A stretch of 36,605 bases of DNA from Ruminococcus sp. (GCA_017516465.1 JAFXCR010000022.1:1-36605); one strand, 5' to 3'; shown: positions 25,914 through 33,848, counted from the stretch's first letter. Numbers and translations are program-made. The notes: generated by a model from the letters alone, not told the origin.

Positions 25914-25980
25914 GCTTTTAAGTCAATACCGCATTATGTACGCATTTAGGCTTTATGCAATGTTGTCTTAAATTTAAATG

Positions 25981-26015
25981 AAAAAGTCGTATGTATTTTC
26001 TGCATACGACTTTTT
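25981..26015. terminator. Terminator after the ABC permease gene
   Basis: AAAAAGTCGTATG (25981-25993) / CATACGACTTTTT (26003-26015), a 13-bp perfect stem with a 9-nt loop, A- and T-flanked. Confidence 0.85.
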
Positions 26016-26019
26016 GAAT

Positions 26020-27023
26020 ATTGGTTTTGTACTGATGCTGCTTACAGTTATAATAATATATTCTGATTGGCAGAAAGCATAAATATTAGGAATTATTTTC
26101 TTATTGATCATTGCTATCGTTGACAATGTATTTATCAATTTTATATCATATACATTAAAAATACCGTTAAATGAAATATATCAGGAATTTTCGCTGTGTC
26201 GTGTGTTGGCGATAATAAGCTCAAAGACGGTACTTATACTGATTGTAATTCTTATCAATAAATTACTTGCAAAGAAAAGAACGCTTCAGAGGAAATATCT
26301 TTTTATTCTGTTCGGAATTACATCTATAATGTTTTTTTGTCACTGTGTTGATAACCTTTAACGAAATTAAAGATAAAGCGACAAATTCGACTATTTCAAT
26401 TCTATTCTTCTCAGTTATGCTGATACTGCTTATGACCGTCTTTTTTCGGGACGTTCAAGCTTGCAGAATATTATGAAAATCAACAGGAACTAAAACTTAC
26501 AACGCTTAAAAATCAGATGCTGGAAAAGTCGATCAGTGAAACAGAACACACATTTATGCTCTGGAAGAAAAGTTTGCATGATTATAAACATAATATTGCG
26601 GATCTGATGACACTTGCGAATAATAATAATAACGTAGAGGGGATAAAAAACTTTCTTAAAAACGAAAATGAGCTGTTGAACAGAAAATTTTTTTATTACA
26701 AGACAGGAAATGATACAGTTGATACAATTCTAAATATCAAGCAGTATTCCTCCGAAGAAAAGGAGATTACTTTTATAATTAATGCCGAAATTCCCGAGGA
26801 ATGTCCCGTTGCTTCAGCACATTTTGCCTCTATTCTCGGAAACCTTCTGGATAATGTCATAGAAGCATCAGAAAAAGAGGATGCACCTTTTATAGAGGTT
26901 AAGATCAAGCCTGTAAAAAGTTACCTGATGAAAGTTATTTCAAATAAATGTACAAGGAAACATATTGATTTTGAAACGAGAAAATCAGAACGCTTTTTTT
27001 TAAAAATGACAATTCGCACATAA
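26020..27023 (+). pseudogene. AgrC-like (GHKL) sensor histidine kinase, broken
   Basis: Pieces of one kinase lie in changing frames. Hydrophobic fragments MLLTVIIIYSDW (about 26047), then ILGIIFLLIIAIVDNVF to FCHCVDNL (26083-26361), then TISILFFSVMLILLMTVFF (about 26390-26445) are membrane segments. After another shift, LAEYYENQQELKL joins the dimerisation/phosphoacceptor helix with KSLHDYKHNIADL (His box, about 26570) and the N box ILGNLLDNVIEAS (about 26840). The frame ends at 27023 just after SNKC...ETRKSERFF, where the G2 ATP-lid box (GxGL) should follow but is missing. At least three disruptions plus loss of the ATP-lid mean no functional kinase. In Agr systems AgrC senses the cyclic peptide. 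Confidence 0.8.
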
Positions 27024-27076
27024 AAAACGACAATTCAAGCAAGATTTAATACAAATTATAATTTATATGTTATACT
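27009..27076 (+). promoter_or_regulatory. Agr-type activator promoter A: direct repeat plus -10, before the Spo0A-like gene
   Basis: ACAATTC occurs at 27009-27015 and 27030-27036, exactly 21 bp apart, the spacing of LytTR (AgrA/VirR) half-sites. TATACT at 27071-27076 is the probable -10 and no good -35 lies before it, as in activator-dependent promoters. TATAAT at 27057-27062 is an alternative -10. Confidence 0.6.
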
Positions 27077-27204
27077 GAAGTTATAAGGAAAACCGACGAT
27101 TTTATTCAGAATAATCTTGTAAAAAACATTCTGTAAAAATTACGACTATATTACAGTAATAATTCCTGATTGCTGTAACAATAAATTAAAAAGGAAGGAC
27201 AAAA

Positions 27205-27591
27205 ATGAATAATCACCTTACAACTTCAAATGCAAATAACAAATATCTGATTGAGTATATCTCAGAATTTCTCATTGATCTGGGGATAGATCCTGAACTT
27301 AAAGGATTTAATTACATCGGAGAAGCCGCAGTCATGTTTCCAGATATAATTCGCTCCAATAAATCCGTCAAGGATTTATATCGCATTATTGGTGAAATTT
27401 ACGATACTTCGCCTAAAAGAGTTGAACGTTTGATAAGAATGTCACTTGAAGCTGCATGGTACAGTGATAAAATTAATTTATCGAACAAAATATTTGATTC
27501 TCAGTATTTCAATGAACAAAATATTCCCTCAAATGCCCGATTCATCGCTGCTGTATCTGAAATTATCAGAATGAAGTTTATATGTATTTAA
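27205..27591 (+). CDS. Stand-alone Spo0A C-terminal-type DNA-binding protein (no receiver domain)
   Basis: 128 residues, start ATG 27205 with AAGGAAGGAC upstream. Residues about 16-126 align along the whole Spo0A effector domain: ISEFLIDLGIDPELKGFNYI corresponds to the Spo0A helix ending IKGYQYL, and TSPKRVERLIRMSLEAAW to the recognition-helix region TPSRVERAIRHAIEVAW. SNARFIAAVSEIIRMKF matches the C-terminal helix. The N-terminal phosphoreceiver of Spo0A is absent, so phosphorylation cannot control it directly. It probably binds 0A-box-like sites (TGTCGAA). It lies between an AgrC relic and an AgrD-like gene and has an Agr-type promoter, suggesting control by peptide signalling. Confidence 0.8.
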   Translation: MNNHLTTSNANNKYLIEYISEFLIDLGIDPELKGFNYIGEAAVMFPDIIRSNKSVKDLYRIIGEIYDTSPKRVERLIRMSLEAAWYSDKINLSNKIFDSQYFNEQNIPSNARFIAAVSEIIRMKFICI

Positions 27592-27642
27592 GGAAAAAAT
27601 AGAGTGGATAATTCATAAAAAGTGCAGGATGATGTAAGATTA

Positions 27643-27649
27643 TTCGACA
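27643..27649 (-). promoter_or_regulatory. 0A-box core (TGTCGAA) upstream of the agrD-like promoter
   Basis: On the minus strand the 7-mer TGTCGAA, the Spo0A box core, lies 18 bp before the direct repeat of promoter B. A 7-mer can arise by chance; its position next to a gene for a Spo0A-like protein makes it notable. Confidence 0.35.
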
Positions 27650-27666
27650 TTTTTCGCACACAATAT

Positions 27667-27734
27667 ACAATTTACGCATAAAAAATGACAATTCGTGCAT
27701 GATCTGACACAAAGCAATTTATTTATGATATAAT
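27667..27734 (+). promoter_or_regulatory. Agr-type activator promoter B: direct repeat plus -10, before the AgrD-like gene
   Basis: ACAATTT (27667-27673) and ACAATTC (27688-27694) are 21 bp apart; TATAAT is at 27729-27734, with exactly the same distance from the second repeat as in promoter A. A gap-free alignment of 27009-27094 with 27667-27752 matches at about 63 of 86 positions by hand count. Confidence 0.6.
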
Positions 27735-27828
27735 AAAGTTGTAAGGTCAACCAATAGTATTTCCATAATGACAGGAAGTAAATTCGGAATAGAAATAATT
27801 TTGATGTTTCAGAAAAGAGAGGAAAGTT

Positions 27829-27963
27829 ATGAAAGCAAAATTATCTGATGTTATTAAAAAGACTTTCAAGAACCTTGCGGTTTCATCAAGCGAAACTACT
27901 TCTGTTTTTGCACTTTATCAGCCCATTACTTCTAAGACACTTGTTAAATCTGAAAAGAAGTGA
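27829..27963 (+). CDS. AgrD-like cyclic lactone autoinducer pre-peptide
   Basis: 44 residues, start ATG 27829 with GAGAGGAAAGTT upstream. The layout is that of AgrD: an amphipathic basic N-terminal helix (MKAKLSDVIKKTFKNLAV), a core SETTSVFALYQPITSK and a charged Lys-rich tail. The core has the aromatic-x-P step (YQP) where AgrB cleaves, but Ser replaces the usual Cys, so a lactone rather than a thiolactone ring would form. It is followed 10 bp later by an AgrB gene, which is broken. Too short for standard gene callers. Confidence 0.75.
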   Translation: MKAKLSDVIKKTFKNLAVSSSETTSVFALYQPITSKTLVKSEKK

Positions 27964-27973
27964 GGTATGGTAA

Positions 27974-28563
27974 ATGTTTCATAATTTTGCGATGGATATT
28001 ATATTTTGGTTAATCAGAAACAAAATAGTAGATGTCGAAAACAGAAACATTTATATATATGCTCCTGAAATCATTCTGCTGAACGGAGGACTTCTGATCA
28101 CTTTTCTGATAATCAGTCTGCTGTGCGGAGAAATTAAAAATTTCTTTGCATACTTGATGTTTTTCTACCGTTGAGATCGTTTTCAGGAGGATACCACGCT
28201 GAAACAAGTGAAAGCTGTTTCATTTTGTCAACAATTATGTTCGGAGCATCAATTGCAGCTTCAAAGCTTATTCCGCGTTGTTTGTTTCAAATGCTGGAAT
28301 AATAAACGGTACTTATAATATTAACCTTTGCACCGCTTATAAATGAGAATAATCACTTGAACAGATCTCAGCGGAACCGCAACAGAATTATTGTTTGCAC
28401 ACTGATATTCCTTGACCTTGTGTTTTTCATCATATTGCTATAATTATGCTTGGACAATAGCGACGAATGAGTTGATTTTCATTGCTATGAATGCTTTGCT
28501 TCTTCTGGTCGGATAGCTGAAGAGCATAATTCGTGGCTCGTATCATAGATCTGAATTAATTTA
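27974..28563 (+). pseudogene. AgrB-like peptide protease, frameshifted
   Basis: The ATG at 27974 begins FAMDIIFWLIRNKIVDVENR, and the frame stops at 28172-28174. The protein continues in another frame from 28168 with PLRSFSGGYHAETSESCFIL, which has the AgrB catalytic His (GGYHAE) and Cys. It then meets two tandem TAA codons (28300-28305). The same frame goes on with VLIILTFAPLINENNHLN and RIIVCTLIFLDLVFF to a stop near 28440, after which ATNELIFIAMNALLLLVG follows with a further shift. AgrB cleaves and cyclises AgrD in the membrane. With one frameshift between the first membrane helix and the catalytic residues and several stops, it cannot make a full enzyme. Confidence 0.85.
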
Positions 28564-28600
28564 AATATTGATGTAATCAATAATTACATCTCCTTTAAAT

Positions 28601-28642
28601 AAAAAACGCACATAACCGATCGACGGATTATGTGCGTTTTTT
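28601..28642. terminator. Bidirectional terminator between the agr-like locus and the response regulator
   Basis: AAAAAACGCACATAA (28601-28615) pairs with TTATGTGCGTTTTTT (28628-28642), with an extra CCG/CGG pairing in the loop. The A run and T run serve both converging transcripts. Confidence 0.85.
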
Positions 28643-28695
28643 ATTAGCATAAGTAATAGGCAGAGCAATTGTAAGGATTATTTTGATAAATTTTT

Positions 28696-29334
28696 TCAAA
28701 AAAAATCAGGGGCAAGATTCTTATAGTAAAATACAGCAAGCTGTGTGCGATCACGAAGCTTAAGTTTTTCAAGGATTGTACTGAGGTAATTGCGGACAGT
28801 ACCTTCGCTAAGATAAAGGTTTGAAGCAATTTCCTTATTGTTGAGACCTTCTGCTACAAGACCTATAAGCTGCATTTCCTTTTCATTCAGATCATACATT
28901 GAGCCATCGGGAATTATCTGTTCTCGTTTCATCTGTTGCTGCATATGACTGACAACGGTTTCTCCCAAAACAGTCTGACCTCCCATAACAGTTTCAAGAG
29001 CAGGAGCGATTCCTTCAAAATCCTGTTTGAGTATGTAGCCTTTTGCACCGATTTCAAGCGCGTTCTTTATATATTCGTCATCTGTGAAGGTGGTAAGAAA
29101 CAAGATTTTTGCCGACTTATCCTCAGAAAGAATAATTCTGCCTGCATCAATACCTGTCATGCCATCCATTCTTATATCCATAAGAACGACATCAGGATTG
29201 TGAAGACGATACAGGTCAATAGCTTCTTCTCCGCTGTGTCCGAGTGCGGCAACAGTGATTTTGCCTGTTGCTTCAAGGATTGTTTTAAGTGATACAGTAA
29301 CTATGTTATCATCATCTATAATTATTATTTTCAT
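28696..29334 (-). CDS. NarL/LuxR-family response regulator
   Basis: 212 residues. The receiver domain has the acidic pocket IDDD (residues 6-9), the phosphoacceptor Asp53 in VVLMDIRMDG, Thr in FLTTFTD and Lys in GYILKQ. The C-terminal LuxR helix-turn-helix is EGLNNKEIASNLYLSEGTVRNYLSTILEKL. It is phosphorylated by the kinase encoded 2 bp upstream and probably acts on the intergenic inverted repeat at 30462-30503. The ATG at 29334 has AAGGAAAG upstream. Confidence 0.95.
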   Translation of the reverse strand: MKIIIIDDDNIVTVSLKTILEATGKITVAALGHSGEEAIDLYRLHNPDVVLMDIRMDGMTGIDAGRIILSEDKSAKILFLTTFTDDEYIKNALEIGAKGYILKQDFEGIAPALETVMGGQTVLGETVVSHMQQQMKREQIIPDGSMYDLNEKEMQLIGLVAEGLNNKEIASNLYLSEGTVRNYLSTILEKLKLRDRTQLAVFYYKNLAPDFF

Positions 29335-29336
29335 GA

Positions 29337-30398
29337 TTAATCTTTCCTTATCGAAATAAATATTCTGAATCCATTTTTATCGGAATTGATGTTGAAAATA
29401 CCGCCGAGTTCCTCGATGCGGGTACGCATATTGAAAATACCTATGCCATTTTCATGTATGTCTTTGGAACAGCTTCCGTTATCTTCGATTTTAAGCTGCC
29501 AGAAGGCGGGATGTTCCGTAAAGATTATTGATGCACGATTTCCGCTGCTGTGCTTGATTATATTTGAAACAGATTCTTTTACAATAGAAATCAGCGAAAG
29601 CCTGACTCTTACCGGAACATTTTCAGAGCAGCAGCATTGATATTCGACGTCAAATCCTTTTTCGTACAGGGGCTCGACAGCTTCTCTTATTGCATAATCA
29701 AGTTCAAGTGAATTATCATGCAGATTATGTACGCTTTGTCTGATGGAATCCATAGCACTTCCGAGCGTTCCTGCGAGATCATTCAGACCATCCTTCCTGA
29801 CATTTTCATCGTTAATAAGCTTGAGTGCCTGAACATGAAGAATTGAACGTGAAAGCAGGTGACCTACATTGTCATGGATTTCACGGGCAATTCGGTTTCT
29901 TTCGTTGAGCGTTGCAAGGTGTACTTCATAGTTTTTGCTTTCAGTAAGTCTGAGATTATTTTCCTTGAGATGACGTGTAACTTCAGTAGAATGATCGACA
30001 GTGCTTATATAGCTTTTAAACAGATTTTCAAATGTAGAGGTTCTGTGAGCCAGATAAACAGCAATAGTATAAATCATCAGAATAGGAATGGGGATAAGTG
30101 AAGGATCTGATGCCAGAATGAATACAGTAATTCCACCTGCTATGGCAATATGTGGAAAAAGTTTATAGTTGTAAAGATCATATATTATAGGCGGAAGTGC
30201 CAAAGCAAAAGACGGAAAGACTGTACACATAATAATATACAATAATCCTGCGGCAAATGTAAATTTTTTGCTATCAGTATATTGAAACAGCGCCGAAAGT
30301 GCAGTAGCAACAAGAATAGCGATAATTTCCGGAGTTGTTCTTCCGCAGAATATACAACAGAATATAATGAGAATAAGCTTATCCGTAATTTTTTTCAA
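29337..30398 (-). CDS. Sensor histidine kinase, NarL-partner (HisKA_3) type
   Basis: 353 residues from TTG 30398 (AAGGAGGCGGAGC upstream). The N-terminal third is made of about five hydrophobic helices with almost no external loops, as in intramembrane-sensing kinases responding to cell-envelope or peptide stress. The phosphoacceptor motif ERNRIAREIHDNVGHLLSRS lies at about residues 162-181, followed by the HATPase N box KESVSNIIKHS and the G box ENGIGIFNMRTRIEELGG. It pairs with the NarL-type regulator; the operon faces away from an ABC-2 exporter operon that it most likely controls. Confidence 0.93.
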   Translation of the reverse strand: MKKITDKLILIIFCCIFCGRTTPEIIAILVATALSALFQYTDSKKFTFAAGLLYIIMCTVFPSFALALPPIIYDLYNYKLFPHIAIAGGITVFILASDPSLIPIPILMIYTIAVYLAHRTSTFENLFKSYISTVDHSTEVTRHLKENNLRLTESKNYEVHLATLNERNRIAREIHDNVGHLLSRSILHVQALKLINDENVRKDGLNDLAGTLGSAMDSIRQSVHNLHDNSLELDYAIREAVEPLYEKGFDVEYQCCCSENVPVRVRLSLISIVKESVSNIIKHSSGNRASIIFTEHPAFWQLKIEDNGSCSKDIHENGIGIFNMRTRIEELGGIFNINSDKNGFRIFISIRKD

Positions 30399-30432
30399 AA
30401 AAAGCTCCGCCTCCTTATTAGTCGTTAATCAT

Positions 30433-30461
30433 ATTATATCATAAGCTAAAATGATTGTCCA
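30433..30461 (-). promoter_or_regulatory. Promoter of the two-component operon
   Basis: Minus strand: TGGACA (30461-30456), 17 bp, TATAAT (30438-30433). Confidence 0.7.
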
Positions 30462-30503
30462 GTATAATGTGACATTTGTCATTTTAAAACTGTGACATTA
30501 TAC
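30462..30503. promoter_or_regulatory. Large inverted repeat between the divergent promoters, probable response-regulator operator
   Basis: GTATAATGTGACA (30462-30474) and TGTGACATTATAC (30491-30503) form 13-bp arms with one mismatch around 16 bp. Inside, TGACATTTGTCA (30470-30481) is itself nearly palindromic. It fills the space between the two -35 elements, an ideal position for the NarL-type regulator to control both operons. Confidence 0.65.
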
Positions 30504-30505
30504 AC

Positions 30506-30534
30506 TTACAAATGCTTATGAAATATGTTAGAAT
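30506..30534 (+). promoter_or_regulatory. Promoter of the ABC-2 exporter operon
   Basis: TTACAA (30506-30511), 17 bp, TAGAAT (30529-30534), downstream of the inverted repeat. Confidence 0.65.
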
Positions 30535-30563
30535 ATATTCAGAAACGTAGGGAGGTATCTGAA

Positions 30564-31517
30564 ATGTCAGAAACAGTTGTTAAAATTGAAAATCTTGTCA
30601 AGCGTTACAAGGAGCTTGTTGCACTTGACCACCTTAATCTTGAAATAAAAAAAGGCGAAATCTTCGGTCTTCTCGGACCAAACGGAAGCGGAAAGACAAC
30701 GGCAATAAACTGTCTTTTGTCACTTCTTTCTTATGATAAGGGAGATATTGAAATTTTTGGTGAAAAAATGACGCCTACATCATACGTTCTTAAGAAACGT
30801 ATCGGTGTAATTATGCAGAATGTTGCTGTTCTTGAGGAGCTTACCGTATACGAGAACATAGATTTTTTTTGCGGACTTTATGTTAATGACAAGGTGGCAA
30901 GAAAGAAATATGTTCAGGAAGCGATTGAGTTCACGGGACTTGAGGAGTTCGTAAAATTCTATCCTAAAAAACTTTCGGGCGGACTTCTCAGGCGTCTTAA
31001 TATAGCTTGCGGAATAGCACATAAGCCTGATCTTATTATTCTTGATGAGCCCACTGTTGCCGTAGATCCCCAGAGCAGAAACAAGATTCTTGAAGGTATA
31101 CAGAAGCTCAACAGCGAAGGTGCTACAGTTATCTACACATCGCATTACATGGAAGAAGTAGAGCAGATATGTACACGCATTGCTATTATTGATAAAGGAC
31201 ACAGTATTGCTGTCGGAACAAAGGATGAACTTAAAAATATGATACACAATACTGAAACCATAAAAATTGAGGTAATGGAGCTTTCCGACGAAGCACTGAA
31301 ACGTATAAGAGAGCTTGAATATGTCTATAAGACAACTATTGAGAATAACCTGCTTGAAGTTTACTGCAGCGGAGGAACTCATAATCTAATGGATATTCTC
31401 AATATACTTAACGATTACGGAACGCTTCTCGGCAGAATTTATTCAGAGCAGCCTACGCTTAATGATGTGTTCCTTGAAATCACCGGTAAAGAGCTGAGAG
31501 ATACGGAGGGACAATAA
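30564..31517 (+). CDS. ABC-2 exporter ATP-binding protein
   Basis: 317 residues from the ATG at 30564 (MSETVVKIENLVKRY; GGGAGG 8 bp upstream; an earlier in-frame ATG overlaps the promoter and is unlikely). Walker A GPNGSGKTT, signature LSGGLLRRLNIACG, Walker B LIILDEPTVAVD, H-loop YTSHYMEEV. The C-terminal about 85 residues form the extra domain of the DrrA/BcrA/NatA type. It powers export with the two permeases that follow. Its stop overlaps the next start by one base. Confidence 0.93.
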   Translation: MSETVVKIENLVKRYKELVALDHLNLEIKKGEIFGLLGPNGSGKTTAINCLLSLLSYDKGDIEIFGEKMTPTSYVLKKRIGVIMQNVAVLEELTVYENIDFFCGLYVNDKVARKKYVQEAIEFTGLEEFVKFYPKKLSGGLLRRLNIACGIAHKPDLIILDEPTVAVDPQSRNKILEGIQKLNSEGATVIYTSHYMEEVEQICTRIAIIDKGHSIAVGTKDELKNMIHNTETIKIEVMELSDEALKRIRELEYVYKTTIENNLLEVYCSGGTHNLMDILNILNDYGTLLGRIYSEQPTLNDVFLEITGKELRDTEGQ

Positions 31518-32647
31518 TGTTTCTGCATAATCTTAAATATGAATTGCTGAGTAACATCCGCATGAAGGATTTTATCTTCTGGATGATGTGCTTTCCGATA
31601 GCTTTGGGTACATTTTTCTATCTTGGTTTCGGAAAGGTTTATAATAACGAAATTGTTTTTTCAAAGATTCCCGTTGCCGTAGTTGAAGTAAATGAAGATG
31701 AAGTGTTCAATACGACTGTAAAAAGTATCGAAGCCGAGAAAGATCCCCTTTTCAGTTTCACCTATACCGACAAAGCAGAAGCGGAAAAGCTTCTCAAAGA
31801 GGGAGACGTCGAAGGAATCATTACCGTTGACGATGATTTATCACTTACATTCTTCAAGAGTGAAATCGACCAGACAATTATCAAATCGTTTGTTGAACAG
31901 TTCGTTTCACAGAAAGCCGTTATAACTGATATAGCTATGAACGCTCCAGAAAAGCTTCCGGAGGTTACGGAGAAGCTTAATGCTGTTCCGGACGCAATAG
32001 AAAATAAATCGCCTTCCGGTGGAAACATGAATCCGTACGATTCATATTTCCAGAATCTCTTGACAATGACAGCTTTGTTCGGGATGATAACAGGAGTGCT
32101 TTGTGCAACAAGAAATCAGGGAAATCTTTCAGCTATCGGTGCAAGAAAGTCTATATCTCCGAATTATGGCTTAGTCAGACTGATATCGTCTCTGACAGCG
32201 GCATTTATTACTCAGATTATATCTGTAATTGCTGCAACAACCTTTGTGCTTTTCATTCTGAAAATAAATTTAGGTGACAATATTGCTATGGTTTATTTAT
32301 CAGGAGCTATCGGAGCATTAGTGGGAATATCAATAGGATTTTTTATCGGAGCCATCGGAAGAAGTTCGGAAAGAACAAAAGGAGCTGTGTCTACTACTGT
32401 TATGATGTTCCTTTGTTTCCTCAGCGGACTCATGGTGGGCGATATGAAAAACACCGTAGAGGAGCATTTCCCTATTATCAACAGAATCAATCCTGCGGCA
32501 CTTACAAGCAATCTTTTCTATTGTCTGTCATTATATGACGATTATAACAGATACATGGAAAATTTATTATCGCTCATGATAATTTCGATACTGTTTATTA
32601 CAGGAGGATTTCTGCTCACAAGGAGAAAAATATATGAAAATCTTTGA
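31517..32647 (+). CDS. ABC-2 type permease, first subunit
   Basis: 376 residues with the ABC-2 plan: one N-terminal helix (about residues 20-38), a large extracytoplasmic domain (40-180) and five C-terminal helices. The GKVYNNEIVFSKIPVAVVEVNED stretch at the first loop is typical of YhgE/Pip- or LinJ-like ABC-2 exporters. GSS/GAIGRSSERTKGA precedes the fourth helix. It pairs with the second permease to form the membrane channel. ATG overlaps the ATPase stop (TAATG). Confidence 0.88.
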   Translation: MFLHNLKYELLSNIRMKDFIFWMMCFPIALGTFFYLGFGKVYNNEIVFSKIPVAVVEVNEDEVFNTTVKSIEAEKDPLFSFTYTDKAEAEKLLKEGDVEGIITVDDDLSLTFFKSEIDQTIIKSFVEQFVSQKAVITDIAMNAPEKLPEVTEKLNAVPDAIENKSPSGGNMNPYDSYFQNLLTMTALFGMITGVLCATRNQGNLSAIGARKSISPNYGLVRLISSLTAAFITQIISVIAATTFVLFILKINLGDNIAMVYLSGAIGALVGISIGFFIGAIGRSSERTKGAVSTTVMMFLCFLSGLMVGDMKNTVEEHFPIINRINPAALTSNLFYCLSLYDDYNRYMENLLSLMIISILFITGGFLLTRRKIYENL

Positions 32648-33794
32648 GACATTCATGAAAATAATGCGTAAGCATCTTAAATTGTCGCTTATATATATAT
32701 CAGTATTTATGGTTGTTGGAATTATGATGACAAAGTCAAGCTCTGATAGTGAAGACGGCTACAAAGCCCGTCGTCTGAGAGTCAGCGTCACCGACCTTGA
32801 CGATACTGAGGCGAGCCGTGCCGTTGTTGATTTTATTGCAAAGAATCATGATATAGTTAAGGTCAGTGATGACATGAACAAACAGCTTGATTCGCTGTAC
32901 TATTCAAAAACGCACATTATACTTACAATTGAGAACGGATATTCCGAAAAGCTTGAACACGGCGAAACAACCGGACTTTTCAATGAACTCAGTGTTCCCG
33001 GCACGAATATGACTCAGCTTTTTGATTCACAGCTCAATCGTTATATCGGTCTTGTCAGTGCTACAATCGCAGGAGGCAATACGCCTGCTGAAGCTTCTGC
33101 AAAAGCGTCTGAAGTACTTTCTCAGGAAATAGAAACAGTAATGTTAAATGATTCTGGAAAGGGCTCCGAAAAGGAAGATGTTCAGAATCACTACTTCCTG
33201 TATCTGGCTTATATTTTCATATCTGTTCTGATAAATACACTCTGTCAGATACATCTTTCATTAAAGAATAAAGACATAAATAACAGAATCAACTGTTCAG
33301 GAGTATCTTCGTATTCACAGCTCCTGCAGGTAATGCTCGGAACATTCGTGTTTGTCATCGGGGTATATGTATTACTTATCGGAGCAGGTGTAGTACTCTT
33401 TGGCGGAAGTATGTTTACAGAAAAAGGTATGCTTTCAATGTTGAATGCGTTTGTGTTCATAATAGTTGTTATGATGATATGTCTCTTTATATCGTCGTTT
33501 TCACCGTCAATGGATGTTATAAGCTTAATTGCAAATGTTATCGGTCTTGGAATGAGCTTTCTTTGCGGAGTTTTCGTTCCGCAGCAATATCTCGGAGATG
33601 TAGCATTAAGTATCGGAAAGTTTCTTCCGGTTTACTGGTATGTAAAAGGATGTAACACTGTAATGGAAAAGGAAGGGGAGATATTCTCTGTAAGCGGATT
33701 TTTAATCTGTATCGGAGTACAGATTGCATTTGCAGCAGCATTCTTCTGCCTGACGATGCTGATTTCCAAAAATAGAAGACAAACAGAATCATAA
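32634..33794 (+). CDS. ABC-2 type permease, second subunit
   Basis: 386 residues, the same plan as its partner: helix at about 17-33, outer domain 38-175 (RRLRVSVTDLDDTEASRAVV at its start) and six C-terminal helices including GMSFLCGVFVPQQYLG. It overlaps the previous gene by 14 bp, with AAGGAGAAAAATAT as RBS. The operon resembles drug or antimicrobial-peptide export systems controlled by NarL-type two-component systems; the actual substrate is unknown. Confidence 0.88.
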   Translation: MKIFETFMKIMRKHLKLSLIYISVFMVVGIMMTKSSSDSEDGYKARRLRVSVTDLDDTEASRAVVDFIAKNHDIVKVSDDMNKQLDSLYYSKTHIILTIENGYSEKLEHGETTGLFNELSVPGTNMTQLFDSQLNRYIGLVSATIAGGNTPAEASAKASEVLSQEIETVMLNDSGKGSEKEDVQNHYFLYLAYIFISVLINTLCQIHLSLKNKDINNRINCSGVSSYSQLLQVMLGTFVFVIGVYVLLIGAGVVLFGGSMFTEKGMLSMLNAFVFIIVVMMICLFISSFSPSMDVISLIANVIGLGMSFLCGVFVPQQYLGDVALSIGKFLPVYWYVKGCNTVMEKEGEIFSVSGFLICIGVQIAFAAAFFCLTMLISKNRRQTES

Positions 33795-33797
33795 CCT

Positions 33798-33848
33798 TAA
33801 GACATCCCTGTACAAAGTCGTCAGTCGTGCTTTGTACGGGGATGTCTT
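33798..33848. terminator. Terminator-like hairpin after the ABC-2 operon
   Basis: TTAAGACATCCCTGTACAAAG and CTTTGTACGGGGATGTCTTAA are inverted arms (about 18 paired bases) around a 12-nt loop. No long T run follows, so it may work bidirectionally or as an RNA 3' end stabiliser. The rest of 33849-33922 shows no gene. Confidence 0.6.

Noticed and set aside
26104-26361. 85-codon small membrane protein
   Set aside because: It is a membrane fragment of the broken AgrC-type kinase; homology continues on both sides in other frames and no RBS precedes it.
26517-27023. A short soluble histidine kinase as an independent gene
   Set aside because: The His box and N box are present, but the ATP-lid is missing and the membrane part lies upstream in other frames, so it is part of a pseudogene.
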